64,000 nucleotides of DNA from Rhyacophila brunnea (GCA_022495005.1 JAGYXB010000663.1:186001-250000); one strand, 5' to 3'. Shown: positions 11,719 through 22,973, numbered from the stretch's first letter. Made by a program: numbers and translations. Notes: a model not told the origin generated them from the sequence alone.

Positions 11719-12035
11719 TGGTGAAGGGTGGAGGTAGGCTGTTAAGATTCGATATAAATTACAAATATTAAACTTTGTCAGTCATACTTAATTGTTTTCA
11801 CTGAACTAATAATATAAATTGTAGATGGTGCTGGTTAGTTTTAAAAAATCAATTAAACCCTGCTTAAACCAAACCATAATAGTTCAAGTATGATATGGGG
11901 GATCCGACAAAATAGTGCACACATTTTTAGTCATACTTATTTGTTTTCGTTGAATTCAGAATACATATTACAGATGGTGTTGCTTTGTTTTTCGTTTTAA
12001 ATTCAATAAACCCTGCCTAAACCAAACCATAATCG
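11719..12035. mobile_element. MITE family GTGGYGAAG, copy with internal duplication
   Basis: It starts GTGGTGAAGGGTGGAGGTAG, matching GTGGCGAAGTGTGGAGGTAG at 22975. The body has AGTCATACTTAATTGTTTTC, a GATGGTGCTGGTTAGTTTT block and AACCCTGCTTAAACCAAACCATA. The body then repeats within the element (AGTCATACTTATTTGTTTTC near 11932, GATGGTGTTGC near 11974, CCCTGCCTAAACCAAACCATA near 12012), so this copy carries a tandem duplication of about 150-180 bp. Related copies are at 20375, 22974 and, inverted, 24905. No coding frame is present. Confidence 0.6.
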
Positions 12036-12425
12036 ATATACCATACAGTTTGTTATAGATAAACGAATATTTTTTAATTATTATCTAATATGGCTTCGAT
12101 TAGGTAGAGTTTAATAGAAATTAAAAAAATAACACATTTCAATTTAACCACTAACATTGATGTTTTGAGAATAAGTTTTGCACGAACACTGAAATAATAT
12201 TTATTATACAAAATAATATCATGATAGTGATTCTTTATTATGTTTAGTTCATGTATTCGTACACTCACATAGGTGGATCGTGGATCATGTGGTGCCTTCG
12301 AGGATCTTATTCGCTATGGATAGTGATCGTATTTAGATTGAAGAAACGGTAGCTCAGATTGGCATTCTCTGGGACATCCGTAAAATGTGACCGAGCCAGG
12401 TCTAGCGTTACGTATTTATAATATT
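12036..12425. other. AT-rich stretch, no gene seen
   Basis: No feature was recognised between the MITE and the following tandem repeat block. Confidence 0.3.
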
Positions 12426-12930
12426 ACTAGCAAGTACCCGGCATACGTTGCAATGCCACTCAAAAAAAGAAGGTGTTTGTGATTTAATTCTGTTTATTGC
12501 AGTGCTTTTGGATACACAATGTTTTTTGTTTTTCCATCTGGTGCGTAGGTACACGAATAAATCAGAAGGTTTTCCAACGCTTGAGCAGGTCACATATAGC
12601 TGTCCATGTGAGAAGCATGGATTTTCCAAATATAGTATAGGAACGCATACAAATATAAGATGATCGAATAGAAGAAGAAGAAGATAGGTGTACTAATTCA
12701 GAAACCTTCGCGGGCGTGCGTATAATAACTGACCAAAGTTTCATTACAATCCAATGAATGGTATAGGAACATATACGAATAGAAGAAGAAGAAGATGGTG
12801 TACTAATTCAGAAACCTTTGCAGGTATGCACACAACAACTCACCAAAATTTCATCGCAATCGGATGCATGGTATAGGAACCATACGAATAAAATAAGATA
12901 GAATGAAGAAGAAGAAGAAGAAGAAGCGGG
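12426..12930 (+). repeat. Dispersed repeat with ~115 bp tandem units, second block
   Basis: It opens CTAGCAAGTACCCGGCATACG, like the leader at 1326. From about 12640 it carries two to three tandem units, each with CTAATTCAGAAACC, TTTCAT-ACAATC/GCAATCGG, GGTATAGGAAC and a GAAGAAGAAG tract. The last purine tract (12905-12928) is the longest. The same leader plus the same tandem body as the 1326-2000 block shows common origin. Confidence 0.65.
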
Positions 12931-13234
12931 TTTAATCTAAAATTCGAGATGCGCTCCGGCTCGTCGACTTCCGTCTACTCTCCAAATTCAAAATCCGACT
13001 GCGCGTGTGGATTTGTATAAAGAAAAACCGACACGACGGTACAAACATCCAAATATATTTTCGAAATTATAGTAAAGATGTCATCCGATTTCTTATTTTA
13101 TCGTTACTGACAATGGTGGTTGCATGTAAATTGCACCGAGATGAAAAAATTACACGTTGTTTGTGGAGCATTGCAGACAATAATGTTCCTTCAAGAATGA
13201 AAACCTAACCTAACCTTTTGATCCTAAACTTTGT

Positions 13235-13460
13235 TTGCCGTGGCTTCCTGTAAACCGACAAGAACCGTGTTTTATTTAGATTTTAATTTGATGTCAGTAC
13301 TAGCTACCCAAAGAGGTTGAACGGTCTTTAATATACGACCATATATTAATCTGTTTTGTGGACCATATATTTCCGATACAACATTTCACGGTGAAGTGTG
13401 ATACGGTGAACTGCATACGTACAAATCCAGACACGGACAAGGGTACATTATGGTAGACCC
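13235..13460. repeat. Dispersed repeat X, copy holding an empty TTAA site
   Basis: This segment matches 17461-17740 in inverted orientation (AAGAACCGTGTTTTATTTAGA, CCAAAGAGGTTGAACGGTCT) and 19190-19316 in inverted orientation (ACAACATTTCACGGTGAA, GTGAACTGCATACGTACAA). Across the point where the 17 kb copy carries a 138 bp MITE, this copy reads GTCTTTAATATACGACCATAT without interruption, so it is a pre-insertion relative. It has no coding frame and its class is unknown. Confidence 0.65.
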
Positions 13461-13531
13461 ATCCATATTCTTTTTTTTTTTTTGAGTTTTCGTCAGGTGC
13501 CATGGCTTGCTATATTTCTAAATCAGCATCA

Positions 13532-16377
13532 GGGCATTTTCGCCAAAGTTTGTACATTGCGTTTTTGGCATGTCCCATGACTTTGATTGATTTTTTCATA
13601 GTTATTATATTATAAAATGTTGGAAAGTTATGTACTTTTAACATGCAAATTTATTAATTTACTCTATTCAATCAGTTAAATACAACTATCTGACCTGTAT
13701 ATATTTTAATTGATTATTTAGATCGAAAGGTAGTGCGTTTTTACCATGTCCCACCCATAAATTCAAATAAACAAAGTCTGATTTCGTCATTAATTTTGAG
13801 TGTGTAAAATTAAATTCGTAGTGTTTTCAACAGCTTACATTATATATTTTTGGAAAATATATAGTTTTTTCGTAAATTTGTACCAATATTGAAAAAAAAT
13901 CACGTTTAAAGTGTGTCCCAGGATATTTGAAAAAGTGGAACTCCACATTCCGTTACCACGATTTTAGCATGAAGGCGAAAAATTTTCACTATAAATATGT
14001 TTTTTTTTAATGTAGCAACATTTTTGTATAACACTGATCGCCATGTACACTTTAAATTGTTGGTGTGTGTCGGTATCGCTATCGGAACAGGTTGCTTTCT
14101 GGGTTGGTCATTTAAGAAGTTCCACTACTGTTACCACGATTTATAAGGTAAGAAAACACATATTTCTATTTCACATACTACACATATGGAGCTTATCTTT
14201 CATACTACAGATATAATAAAACATATCGCAGGTTTAACAATAAAACTAAGCTAAATTTTGGCTTCAAACACTTCTGAAACAGAATCCGTTACTTCCACTC
14301 CGAAACTATATTGGTGGTAACGTATATGTGGAATGTAAAAGTAACGAAATGGCATGCATAAAGTTGGGTTTACAGTGTGTGTTTAGTTCTTCATAGATTA
14401 TAAAAAAAATTATTTTGTCTGTTCGTATGAAAAACAAAAATATTTTCATTAAAAAATATAAAAAATAACCTGACTATAATATAATAATATAATAAAGATT
14501 AAAAAAGTATGTGATATGTCTGAATACGCAAAAATAGCGCACATAAAAGTATGGAGATAAAAAAAAACAACAGAAGGAAAAGAAAAAACACCAGACTGAA
14601 ATAATTGCGAGACAGGCACTGGCTCTGTCATACTCTTTCTGTTATACGCCACCAAAATTTTAAAACTTCTCCATACATTTTAGGCATAGAAATTTATAAA
14701 AATGTATGAAAAAGTATTTTTTTGTCACGTTTAACAGAAATGTGTACTCGATTAGATTTAATACCTAGAACTGTAGGTATTCACGAAATGTCAGAAAAGT
14801 ACGTCTTGATTACAATCAACCTGTATAGCTACATTTTATGTTGATGAATACAATTAAATTTCAAGACAACATAAAGTCGAACTTGGTTATTACGAGGAAG
14901 ATGGGACCGACTGAATTTGCTTGTTATAAGCGTTACTCGTTATATCAGAGAATAGGTATTTTTAAATGAGCATGTCACATTACACAAAAAGCCGAAAATA
15001 AAAAATTTGGAAACCATCGTAAAAATCCCCGAAACGAGCATGGCATTCATAAACTACAAAAGAAGTTGTTTATTGTAATTAACGCTGGTAGGTACCTACG
15101 GACTTCACAAACCTTGGATTTTTCAACCATATGCGTGGATACTTTTTTATTATTGTCGGTGAAACACCAATAAGGTAGGTACTTAGACACTTTACTAGTG
15201 TCATAAACGTAATCCGACCCCGGCGGCATCCTGTCCAATCGGATTTTATTGCTTAGGGTCGAAATGTTTTAAAACGGTCGACACATTAACAGTATTTTAG
15301 CTCGGTATATCCGATAAGTTGCTCGTTATAACAGTGAAAGAATTAAATGTATGGCGAAAATCATAAACCAATTGTCAACAAATGTTTCGTTATTACATCC
15401 GAGATCTCGCTATGTCAGAGATCGTAATAACCGAGTTTGACTATAATTATTTTCGTAAAAGTTATATACTCCGTGCCGCGCTAGGAACTCGCGTCTGAAT
15501 CCCTTGCTGATTTTTTTTTTCATATATTGTTAATTTGCTTAAAAATATTTTTTATCTGAGTTACAAATAATATAAATGCCAAATAAAGTTATGGTAATGT
15601 ATAGTGTGTCAAAATTATTACCTACCTTATTTTACAAGTATTGTGAAATTTATTATAAAATATGTCTATTTTAGTGATTAAGTTTGATTTGTTTTGTTAT
15701 TTTGACGCACGTTGAATATTTATCTGTCTATCAAAAAATTCAAATAAATTTCATAAAACAAAAATTTGTTTTTATGGTAACATGTAACTTAAGCTTTACA
15801 AATTACACTCCGTTACCATTTCGTTCCATTCCGAAAATGTCCCCAAAAAAGTTGAACGTTAACTATTTTTCATTTGATTATTAAATAACGAAACTTATTT
15901 ATTTTTCCAATAAAATTTAGTAAAAGTGATTATTGTCTTTAAAAAAATAGCAGAACGAACATTGATTGGTTTTTTCAAATACTAAAGGAAAAATGCTCTG
16001 CCATTATAGACATAGGGTAACGGAGGGGAACGAAATGTGCCCAAGAATTAAAATTCAATAATATTTTTTGACTATTTGTAGTTTTATTTTGAAGTGTATG
16101 GTTTTTTTAATCTAATAGAGCTCTTTTAAGTGATAAAAAGTGTTTCATTCATGTTTTAAAAGCTAAGTTTCGTAGTCACGGAACGGAAACTTATTATGCC
16201 CAATTTCATAATAAAAATGATATAAATATTGTATTAATCAATATTTTGCTGAAAAATTGCTATCACCAATTCAGCAATAGAACAAGGAATCTGCTAGCTA
16301 TATAAAAATGGTTAATTTGAGTGAAAAAATAATATTACCCAAATTTCAAACATGTACAAACTTTGGCGAAAATGCCC
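13532..16377. repeat. ~2.85 kb segment bounded by 26 bp inverted repeats
   Basis: GGGCATTTTCGCCAAAGT plus eight further bases at 13532-13557 recurs perfectly in inverted orientation at 16352-16377. Within the segment, short related words recur: CATGTCCCA (about 13571 and 13746), GTGTCCCAGG (13914), AATGTCCCC (15837), ATGTGCCCAA (16036), and CCGTTACCA near 13953 and 15811. No convincing transposase frame was found; the longest openings are under 70 codons. The flanks (ATCA on the left, ATTCA on the right) are only loosely alike, so no target duplication can be claimed. It may be a non-autonomous DNA transposon, or two facing copies of a short repeat. Confidence 0.45.
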
Positions 16378-16564
16378 ATTCACCAGAATGCAAATATTGA
16401 AAGACAATAAGCTTCAGGCACTCCCATTAGGACAAGGAGATATTATTACATCTATTATAGTGGACTCGCTGACAACTCAATTAGTAAATAATATATGGAT
16501 GACTACATATACGTTGTATTCTGAGGTTATGATAACAAAATAAATAGGACACGACAAACTTTGC

Positions 16565-16730
16565 ACACATGATCACTTTTGTGTGTGCACGGCGACGATT
16601 TGTCTGGGCGGCGAACAGCGCCGGCTGCAGTAGGGTGGGCGGTAATCGGATTACGGAAACCCTACCACCGCCCTTAATGCATCCCTGCTTTATCGCCTCT
16701 CTCCCTTGCCCTCCCCTCATGTGAGTGTCC
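16565..16730. other. GC-rich island
   Basis: A short GC-rich stretch (GGCGGCGAACAGCGCCGGC, CCTACCACCGCCC) stands out from the AT-rich surroundings. Reading frames are open on the minus strand but no motif was recognised. It lies about 200 bp upstream of the LINE 3' fragment at 16925, with nothing that ties the two together. Confidence 0.25.
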
Positions 16731-16924
16731 GTCTTTTCACTCCTTCTCCTGCGACACGCTTTTTATTTGACCCCACAGATGCAGCGCGTGCATTCCGTTG
16801 GTAAAAAGTTTTATAAAATATTTCTTGGAGCTCTAAGTGGTGTTTAAAAAAATAATAAGAATTATTTAATGAAAAGCATTTATCATAAAAGTGTATATTA
16901 TTTTCCACATATTGTTTGCTGTGA

Positions 16925-17092
16925 GCATGTCCAATATATCCATATTGCGGAGAAATACAGGATGTAAACCACATCCTCTGTGAATGTCCTAAAATGTCAA
17001 CGGAAAGGGAACAGCTGCTCAAGTTGGTTCAACTAGCTGTTGTCCCCATCGGACCGTCTGACCTGGACCTGGGCCAATTTTATTGGATTTAG
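16925..17092 (+). pseudogene. LINE ORF2 C-terminus with CCHC-like knuckle
   Basis: An open stretch following a TGA at 16922-16924 reads ACPIYPYCGEIQDVNHI, then LCECPKMSTEREQLL, and ends at TAG 17090-17092. The spacing C-x4-C-x8-H-x3-C is the Cys/His knuckle found at the C-terminus of Jockey/I/R1-type non-LTR retrotransposon ORF2 proteins, just before the stop. This is recognition by motif and position, not by search. Everything upstream (reverse transcriptase, endonuclease) is missing or unrecognisable, so the copy is 5'-truncated. The 3' UTR that follows is shared with the 8 kb copy. Confidence 0.6.
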
Positions 17093-17345
17093 AAAATTTA
17101 ACGTGAAGATCTCTTCACTTAGAATGTTCGGCAGTTTTGTATTAGCTTTAAGTTACTTACTACAATTTTTAATATTGACTCTACGTGCTCATCTCTCCCA
17201 TGGGTACCTTAACTTAACGTCATGTAAATTCAGCCAAAGCACATTTGAGTGCAAGGCGACCTTAGTTCTGAGTAAATACTCCTGAGGCATTCCCAGTCAT
17301 AAAAAAAATGATGCTTCACATCAAACGTAGGATCCCGTGATACGA
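17093..17345 (+). mobile_element. LINE 3' UTR, copy 2
   Basis: It directly follows the stop codon of the ORF2 tail. It shares ordered blocks with 8349-8660: ATGTAAATTCAGCCAAAGCACA-like, GGCGACCTTAGT, ATGATGCTTCACATCAAACG, CCCGTGATACGACCGATTAAG. The end is not sharp and no poly(A) tract marks it. Confidence 0.55.
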
Positions 17346-17460
17346 CCGATTAAGACCGGGTGCAATTTGGCGGGGCCATTAACTTCAATGCCCAATGTGT
17401 CGATCGTGAGATGGATTTCAGTCAATCATAAAATAAACTCATAGGAATTGATTCGAGATA

Positions 17461-17740
17461 TATATGGCCGGGTATATTAAGCGGTGTTCACATTGGCAAC
17501 AAGTTTCTGGCAACTTCATTAAATTTCGATTAAAATAATTTATGGTCATATAAATTATGATAATTATCGTGAAATTTAATGAGGTTGCCAGCAACTTGTT
17601 GCCAATGTGGACACGGTATTAAAGACTGTCCAACCTCTTTGGGTCGTATAGTACTGACATAAAATTCATGTCTAAATAAAACACGGTTCTTGTCGGTTTA
17701 TACTTTACAGGAAGCCAGCAGCACACAAATTTAGAAAATA
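17461..17740. repeat. Dispersed repeat X, copy interrupted by a MITE
   Basis: It is the reverse complement of 13235-13340. GACTGTCCAACCTCTTTGGG, AACACGGTTCTTGTCGGTTTA and TATATGGCCGGGTATATTAA correspond to the 13 kb copy on both sides of the MITE at 17481-17618. The match upstream of the MITE is short, about 20 bp. Confidence 0.6.
17481..17618. mobile_element. TTAA-flanked palindromic MITE (138 bp)
   Basis: The left arm GCGGTGTTCACATTGGCAAC and the reverse complement of the right arm (ACCGTGTCCACATTGGCAAC) form terminal inverted repeats that extend about 45 bp through CATTAAATTT. TTAA lies at both junctions (17477-17480 and 17619-17622). The related sequence at 13322-13325 has a single TTAA at the equivalent point. 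TTAA duplication is known for piggyBac-type transposition, but the termini are not the classic CCC/GGG, so the superfamily is not assigned. It is non-coding. Confidence 0.85.
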
Positions 17741-18307
17741 GCCGATATACTGGATTATTTGTTAAATTAGGTTTCATTATTGAATTCATGAATTTTGCCA
17801 AACTCTGCCATGAAAATTGAATTAATGTTCATATTTAATCTAATACAATTGGAGACCGTATAATATATGGTCAGGTCACGGCAAACTGTGACACAGTGAA
17901 ATGTGTTACGTAAATTTACATGTAATCAAAATAAAAACAACGTGTCGATAGATTGAAATGCGAAAAAATCGATTGACTTCAGAATAAAATTTCCTGGAAG
18001 ATTTTTTTGAAAACAATCAAAACAACAACAAGATCGATCGTGAACTAGTATTTTTGTTTTTATTTTTGCTGCAACAGTAGGTCAACACCTGAATCATGAA
18101 TTGACGTATTATTAAATTAACGAAGAAATGTATGAAAAAAAATAACACCAAAATTTGTGTCTGCCCTAAACTATAGTCTGCCAGAACCATCCCATATTTT
18201 GTTTATGTATAGTAATAAACTGTTTAAAAAAACGGAAAAAAATAACTTTATCTACATGTAATAATGGTAAAATTGTATACTACATCTATGTGAATACGTC
18301 ATTATGA
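17741..18307. other. AT-rich stretch, no gene seen
   Basis: Around 17870-17935 a few words (GTCACGGCAAACTGTGACAC, AAATGTGTTACGTAAATTT) recall repeat X and may be its decayed remainder. Nothing else was recognised. Confidence 0.3.
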
Positions 18308-18636
18308 TGGGTTTATTCTATACTTATCGACCGCTAAAGTGATAAAGTGATAAACATTATCTAACTTAGGGTAGGTTTGTATCAAAGTATTAACACTTAT
18401 TGTAACAATTACAATAAGATGTTTGTAATTGTTGCAATAAATTCTATATTTTAACAGCAGCAAGAGAGGTACTGTTAGCATACAGCATTTATTGCAACAA
18501 TTACAAACATCTTATTGTAATATTGTTACAATAAGTACTAATACTTTGATACAAACCTACCCTAAGTTTGATAATAATTATCACCATTACCATATCACAT
18601 TATCAATAGCGGTTGATAAAGTATAGAATAGACCCA
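18308..18636. mobile_element. Long-TIR foldback MITE, TGGGTYTATTCTATAC family, copy 1
   Basis: The two halves are an inverted repeat of roughly 140 bp around a short unique loop. The left half reads TGGGTTTATTCTATACTTATC, then CTTAGGGTAGGTTTGTATC, then TGTTTGTAATTGTTGCAATAA; the right half is the reverse complement with small changes. A truncated copy lies at the window end (63923-64000), and a shorter element with the same termini is at 35473-35724. It has no coding frame. A transcript of it could form a long hairpin. No clear target duplication was found. Confidence 0.85.
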
Positions 18637-19189
18637 CAGGAACGAAAAAATATAAATTATTGAGATGAATGGAATATTAATTCTTCTTCTATTTTATCGT
18701 CGAATCGAATAATTTGGCTGTTGACCAGTTTTCTGAAGGGCCCCTCTCCTATCGGCATTCAACGACAAGCAAATCCTGTAGCACTCTTGAACTGGTGCAC
18801 AGCCGGGGCATCCATTGTTTGTTTTAATATTCTGCAGATGACATAAACGGATGCTATCGATTCTAATAAGTAGGTAATAACTATGACCGTAAGGCCACGC
18901 GCATTCGATAACCACTAAACTTGTTGTGTAATACCTCGTATGTGAGCACGCATAGTTACAGTTACACTTTATTCGTCTATCGCTAGACTCAAAGTGTGGA
19001 GTGTCTGGGTATGTGGAATGTATCTAGTCGCTATAAGTAGTAGGCAGGGTAATTACGGAGGTCAGTGCCACCTGATAGATTTTGTAAACCCTATGCAACC
19101 CTTAAACAAATCAATTATAAATTATTACGATTATTACGCCTGTCATTATGGTTTATTACCGCCAAATATTTAAATTGAAAATACCGTGT
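18637..19189. other. No gene seen
   Basis: Nothing was recognised. A 73-codon minus-strand opening at 18694-18915 has Cys residues but no domain I can name. Confidence 0.3.
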
Positions 19190-19316
19190 CTGGAAAATTG
19201 TACGTATGTAGTTGGCCGTATCACAGTTCACCGTGAGGTGTTGTATCGGAAACTGATGGCCGTATAGCACTGAGATCAAATTCATGTCCAAGTAAAATAC
19301 TTTAATAATACGCAAT
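19190..19316. repeat. Dispersed repeat X, third copy
   Basis: It matches the reverse complement of 13240-13440: TGTACGTATGTAGTTG, CACAGTTCACCGTGAGGTGTTG, then GATCAAATTCATGTCCAAGTAAAA. The centre is shorter than in the 13 kb copy, consistent with an internal deletion. Confidence 0.55.
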
Positions 19317-20191
19317 AAAAATCACCGGAATACAAATAAGGAAAGTAAATTTAAAAAAAAAAAAATATAATACAATAAATTTTAGTTTTCAAAATCACTC
19401 GAAAATGTTGTTTGTAGTTTTCTTAAGAAGATGTTTGAGAGAATCATAAATGTTTATCACGTCATCTGTGTAATGTATTTTAAACAACTATTGTAATTTA
19501 TCAATCACGATAAATTATTATCTTATGACTTTTCTATAACCGGTTTTTCCCTTTTTTACCTTGCTACATTATAAATAATATATACTTCATGGATACTAAT
19601 TATATGTACCTACATAATATAATTTTTTTATGACAAAAAATCAATTTTATTCTATCAACAAGATCAAAACAGAATATGTAATAGCCAATGTTGGACCCAG
19701 TTCCATTTTGCAAGTCGTAGCATTAAATTTGTCTGTTTACATCGTTTTCCTGTAAACATCCATGACGTATTGATAAATTTAGTGTTTCTGTGGACGATTC
19801 ATGAACAGTGAGCGTTAATAATATTTAGAGTTATCATTTTTCAAATTAAGTTTGGAATTGAAAACAAATTCATTCTAAAATAATTAGAGGGAATTTATAT
19901 AATATGCAGCATCTTTTTGTATACTCAGTGCTTTTCCAACTTCTCCATCCTTTTTTGTTTATTATGATTTTGAATCCACTCATAATTTTCAGTTGAAAGA
20001 GTTTTAGTTAATAATTACAAATCATCTTTATTATGCCATAAACTTACCGTTGTGAATTGTCATATTTGACAGTTATACCACTGCTAAGATCTAAGTAAAT
20101 AAAACGTATAAATGTCTGGTCATGTAGGTATATTTTATTTCATTAAATAGCTATCAATTTTTATGTAAGAAATTAAAAAATCAGTAGCCTG
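19317..20191. other. AT-rich stretch, no gene seen
   Basis: No coding-like frame or shared repeat was recognised. Confidence 0.35.
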
Positions 20192-20305
20192 ATGCTGAGT
20201 ACCTCCGCTACACGGAATTACATTGGAACATGTATTTGTCTGAGAGCAATTGAAGACAAATATCCACATTCCAATGTACTTCCATGTAGCGGAGGTACTC
20301 AGCAT
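20192..20305. mobile_element. Short palindromic MITE (114 bp)
   Basis: ATGCTGAGTACCTCCGCTAC at the left end is repeated exactly in inverted orientation at the right end. The arms continue imperfectly (ACGGAATTACATTGGAACAT against ATGGAAGTACATTGGAATGT) to about 50 bp, around a loop of roughly 15 bp. No other copy was seen in the window and no clear target duplication is present. Confidence 0.8.
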
Positions 20306-20374
20306 TTACCCACTAACCAAATATTTTTTTCAAAATTGATTTTTTTCCCAGTCTCTCAAAAGGTTACCGACCAC

Positions 20375-20545
20375 TGACGTAGATAGTGTTTGTTACTTTT
20401 AAAAATTCAATTAAACCCTAAATTCAAGTCATTAGATAATAGTGCAAAAATATTCATTTATTTATTAAATATCTAAAATTATGCCATAAAACCGTACACA
20501 ATTTTAGATATTTTATAAATAGAAGAATATTTTTATCGCTAATCT
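20375..20545. mobile_element. MITE family GTGGYGAAG, fragment
   Basis: AAAATTCAATTAAACCCT, then CATTAGATAATAGTGCAAAAATA, TAAATATCTAAAATTATGCCATAAAA and a following TTTTAGATATTTTATA parallel 23106-23250. The terminal GTGGCGAAG end is missing, so this is a truncated copy. Confidence 0.5.
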
Positions 20546-20654
20546 GTTCAGTCTAGTATTTACTTAGTTATGTATATTTGTCTTACTAAGGTTGAAAATA
20601 TAAATTAATAATTTAAGAAATACGTATTAGTAATAAAATATAATATAAAAATAT

Positions 20655-20705
20655 TTGTCGGAAGTTGGATTCGAACCCACGCTAGGCTAGCGTGCTCGTC
20701 GTGAT
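20655..20705 (-). mobile_element. SINE head remnant (box B)
   Basis: On the minus strand it reads GCGTGGGTTCGAATCCAACT, a good box B with near-complete T-stem pairing. No convincing box A or acceptor stem is found at tRNA spacing, so it is more likely a SINE remnant than a tRNA gene. Confidence 0.4.
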
Positions 20706-21036
20706 GATGTGAAAAATTGTGATAAAATAGTAATGGTAACATTTTTGTGTTATACTTGAATTTGTGCACACAATTTTAATATCGCGGCACGCGGTAAAAC
20801 ATATACATGTTTAAAATGCTTATTATTTATAGATAAATTTCAATACATAGTTTATTCAATTTAATTCATACGCTCTCTATTGCAGTGGTTAAATGTGTTT
20901 TTTAGAAGTATGTATGTAGGCTATGGGGCTCATAGTGTATATGTATAGGTAGGTACCATAGACTATAGATACATCGTAGGTACTTATTTTCCAGACATAT
21001 CTACGAACTACTGATAATATATAAGTATCTACACAT

Positions 21037-21232
21037 GGGGCTCGAAATGGACCAGAGCGCACGGGAGCACCGTTCCGGTTTATAAAATCTGAGTTACGAG
21101 TAGATAAGCCATTAAAAAATAAATTTAACACACTTTGTAAAATACACGTACATTTAGAAAACTGGTTACTATGATGATTTTCGTAAAATTATGGAGCGCT
21201 CCGGTTCGTAAAATTTTCAATTTCGAGTGCTG
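21037..21232. mobile_element. MITE, GCTCGAGATG family, copy 2
   Basis: It is the reverse complement, with divergence, of 2025-2272. It begins GGGCTCGAAATGGACCAGAG and ends TTTCAATTTCGAGTGCT, with GGAGCGCTCCGGTTCGTAAAA before the right end. Both ends share the GCTCGAAATG-like terminus. It is slightly shorter than copy 1 and non-coding. Confidence 0.7.
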
Positions 21233-22901
21233 TCTGCATAGTAATTTCAACGTTTTCTAATATATTAAAATTAAGAAAACGCTGTGTCAACTAGTTAGAT
21301 AAAAAAACTATATTTAAGAGATAAAAAAATAATAAAAAAACTATTTATAATTAGATATGAGTGCAATTTTCCGAGATATCACAATATTCTAAATAAAATA
21401 CGATTCATTTACGTATGGATTATTACAGCCTTTGAACGCTTTTGATTTATACAGCTTGCCTTTGGACGAGCGAAATGTATGCCGAAGCGCATTTGATGAT
21501 TATTATTATGCTGATATAATAATTAGAAATTTATTTTATTGACGTAGGTTTTAAATAATAGCCTAGTAAGAAGTGTTCGCAACTGCTATATTTACACAAT
21601 CACTGCTAACCTTTTAATTACCACATTTAAATAACACGTTAATTATATATAATGGCCAACGACTTCAAACGCGCCAGTCGCGCTGTTAGCAATAAATGAT
21701 CTATAATAATATGTGCTTTGAAATATAGGGCATAAATTCCACTGATTAAAACAATGTCTATCTCATTATTTTCTGCCTAGGACGATAGTGATTCATATAT
21801 ATTGTTTAATTACTTATCTATAGCTCACATTTGCTAAATAATCTCGAGGCAACTTTGAATAGCAGGTAAGTAGGATATCCCGATAAATCATGCATGTGCA
21901 TAACTAAAATCGACACTCGCGTACTGACTGGAACCAGTAGTAACTTTCTTCCATTAATATTTCAATGTCAATGCGTCAATAGGCGACGCTGGTGCAATGT
22001 ACCTTCAGCTGTAAAGTGACGTCACGTCAATTGCATTTCCTTCATTGTGGAAACATGTATGCATAGTGGAGTGACGTTGGGAAACAACTAGTTCGACTGA
22101 TAAATATTTTATAAGCTCTCGGATATTGTTGGTGTTGGTGATTATCATGTTTTTAATACTGAGCATACGTCAAATGGTGACGCTTGGAAACGATGTATTC
22201 AAACAATATTTTATTATTCTTAGTCAGTTGTATAAAATGCTTACGTATATCGACCTAATGATACACACCAACACTATATATTATGTTAGTTAAAATGGTT
22301 CAGTTATAATGACATACCGCATAATAATGTGTCAAATCAGTCGGAATTCTTCCAGGAAATATAAACGATACGTTTGTTGGTGTGGATTATCCTGTAATCT
22401 CATAATGAAGGCAGACTTAACCGCAAAAGAAAATGAAAGGGCTACCATACAAGAATGGGCCCATAAACATTTGACTTTGGATAATCATAGGTTGTGGGGT
22501 ACCTGGGCTTTGATCCCTTACTCCTTACTCCCTCTTGTTTTCTAGTAAAAAAATCTGTAGTAGAGGTTTGTTTTCTGAGTTTACTATATTTTGTATCAAG
22601 GTGTACGGTTTTTATCTATGTATGGAAGTTAATCCGGTTCTTGAACTGGACCTGTACCTATAGGTGATTAACTCTTAGTTAATTTAATATCTCGTCTCGA
22701 GCCAGCCTTTCGTCCGTCACGTGTGTCCCACTTCTTGCCCTTCTTTCGCATAACCATTTGGGTCTGCTAGGGTCCTTGTATACAAATTGAATTCTATCAT
22801 AAATAATAATTATGTATACAAAAGAATCTGCTATGGAAAATTAATTCTATCTAAATAGTGATCTTAAATTACAAATCTGTATTGTTTTTGCATTATTAAT
22901 C
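21233..22901. other. AT-rich stretch, no gene seen
   Basis: No tRNA-like box, inverted repeat or coding-like frame was recognised. A 78-codon plus-strand opening at 22309-22545 has no recognisable domain. Confidence 0.35.
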
Positions 22902-22973
22902 ACGGTCCTTGTAGTCCAGTGCGTAAGGCGCTGGTCTTTCATCCAAGGGCTCCGGCTTCGATTCCCAGTGAAG
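22902..22973 (+). mobile_element. SINE family A head, interrupted by a MITE
   Basis: CCTTGTAGTCCAGTGCGTAA supplies the box A region and GGCTTCGATTCCCAGTGAAG the box B region. The sequence stops being SINE-like exactly where CAGTGGCGAAG begins at 22974, so the MITE appears to have landed in or next to the SINE. Confidence 0.65.

Noticed and set aside
20655..20705. Functional tRNA gene on the minus strand
   Set aside because: A good T-arm/box B is present, but no acceptor stem or box A pairs at tRNA distance.
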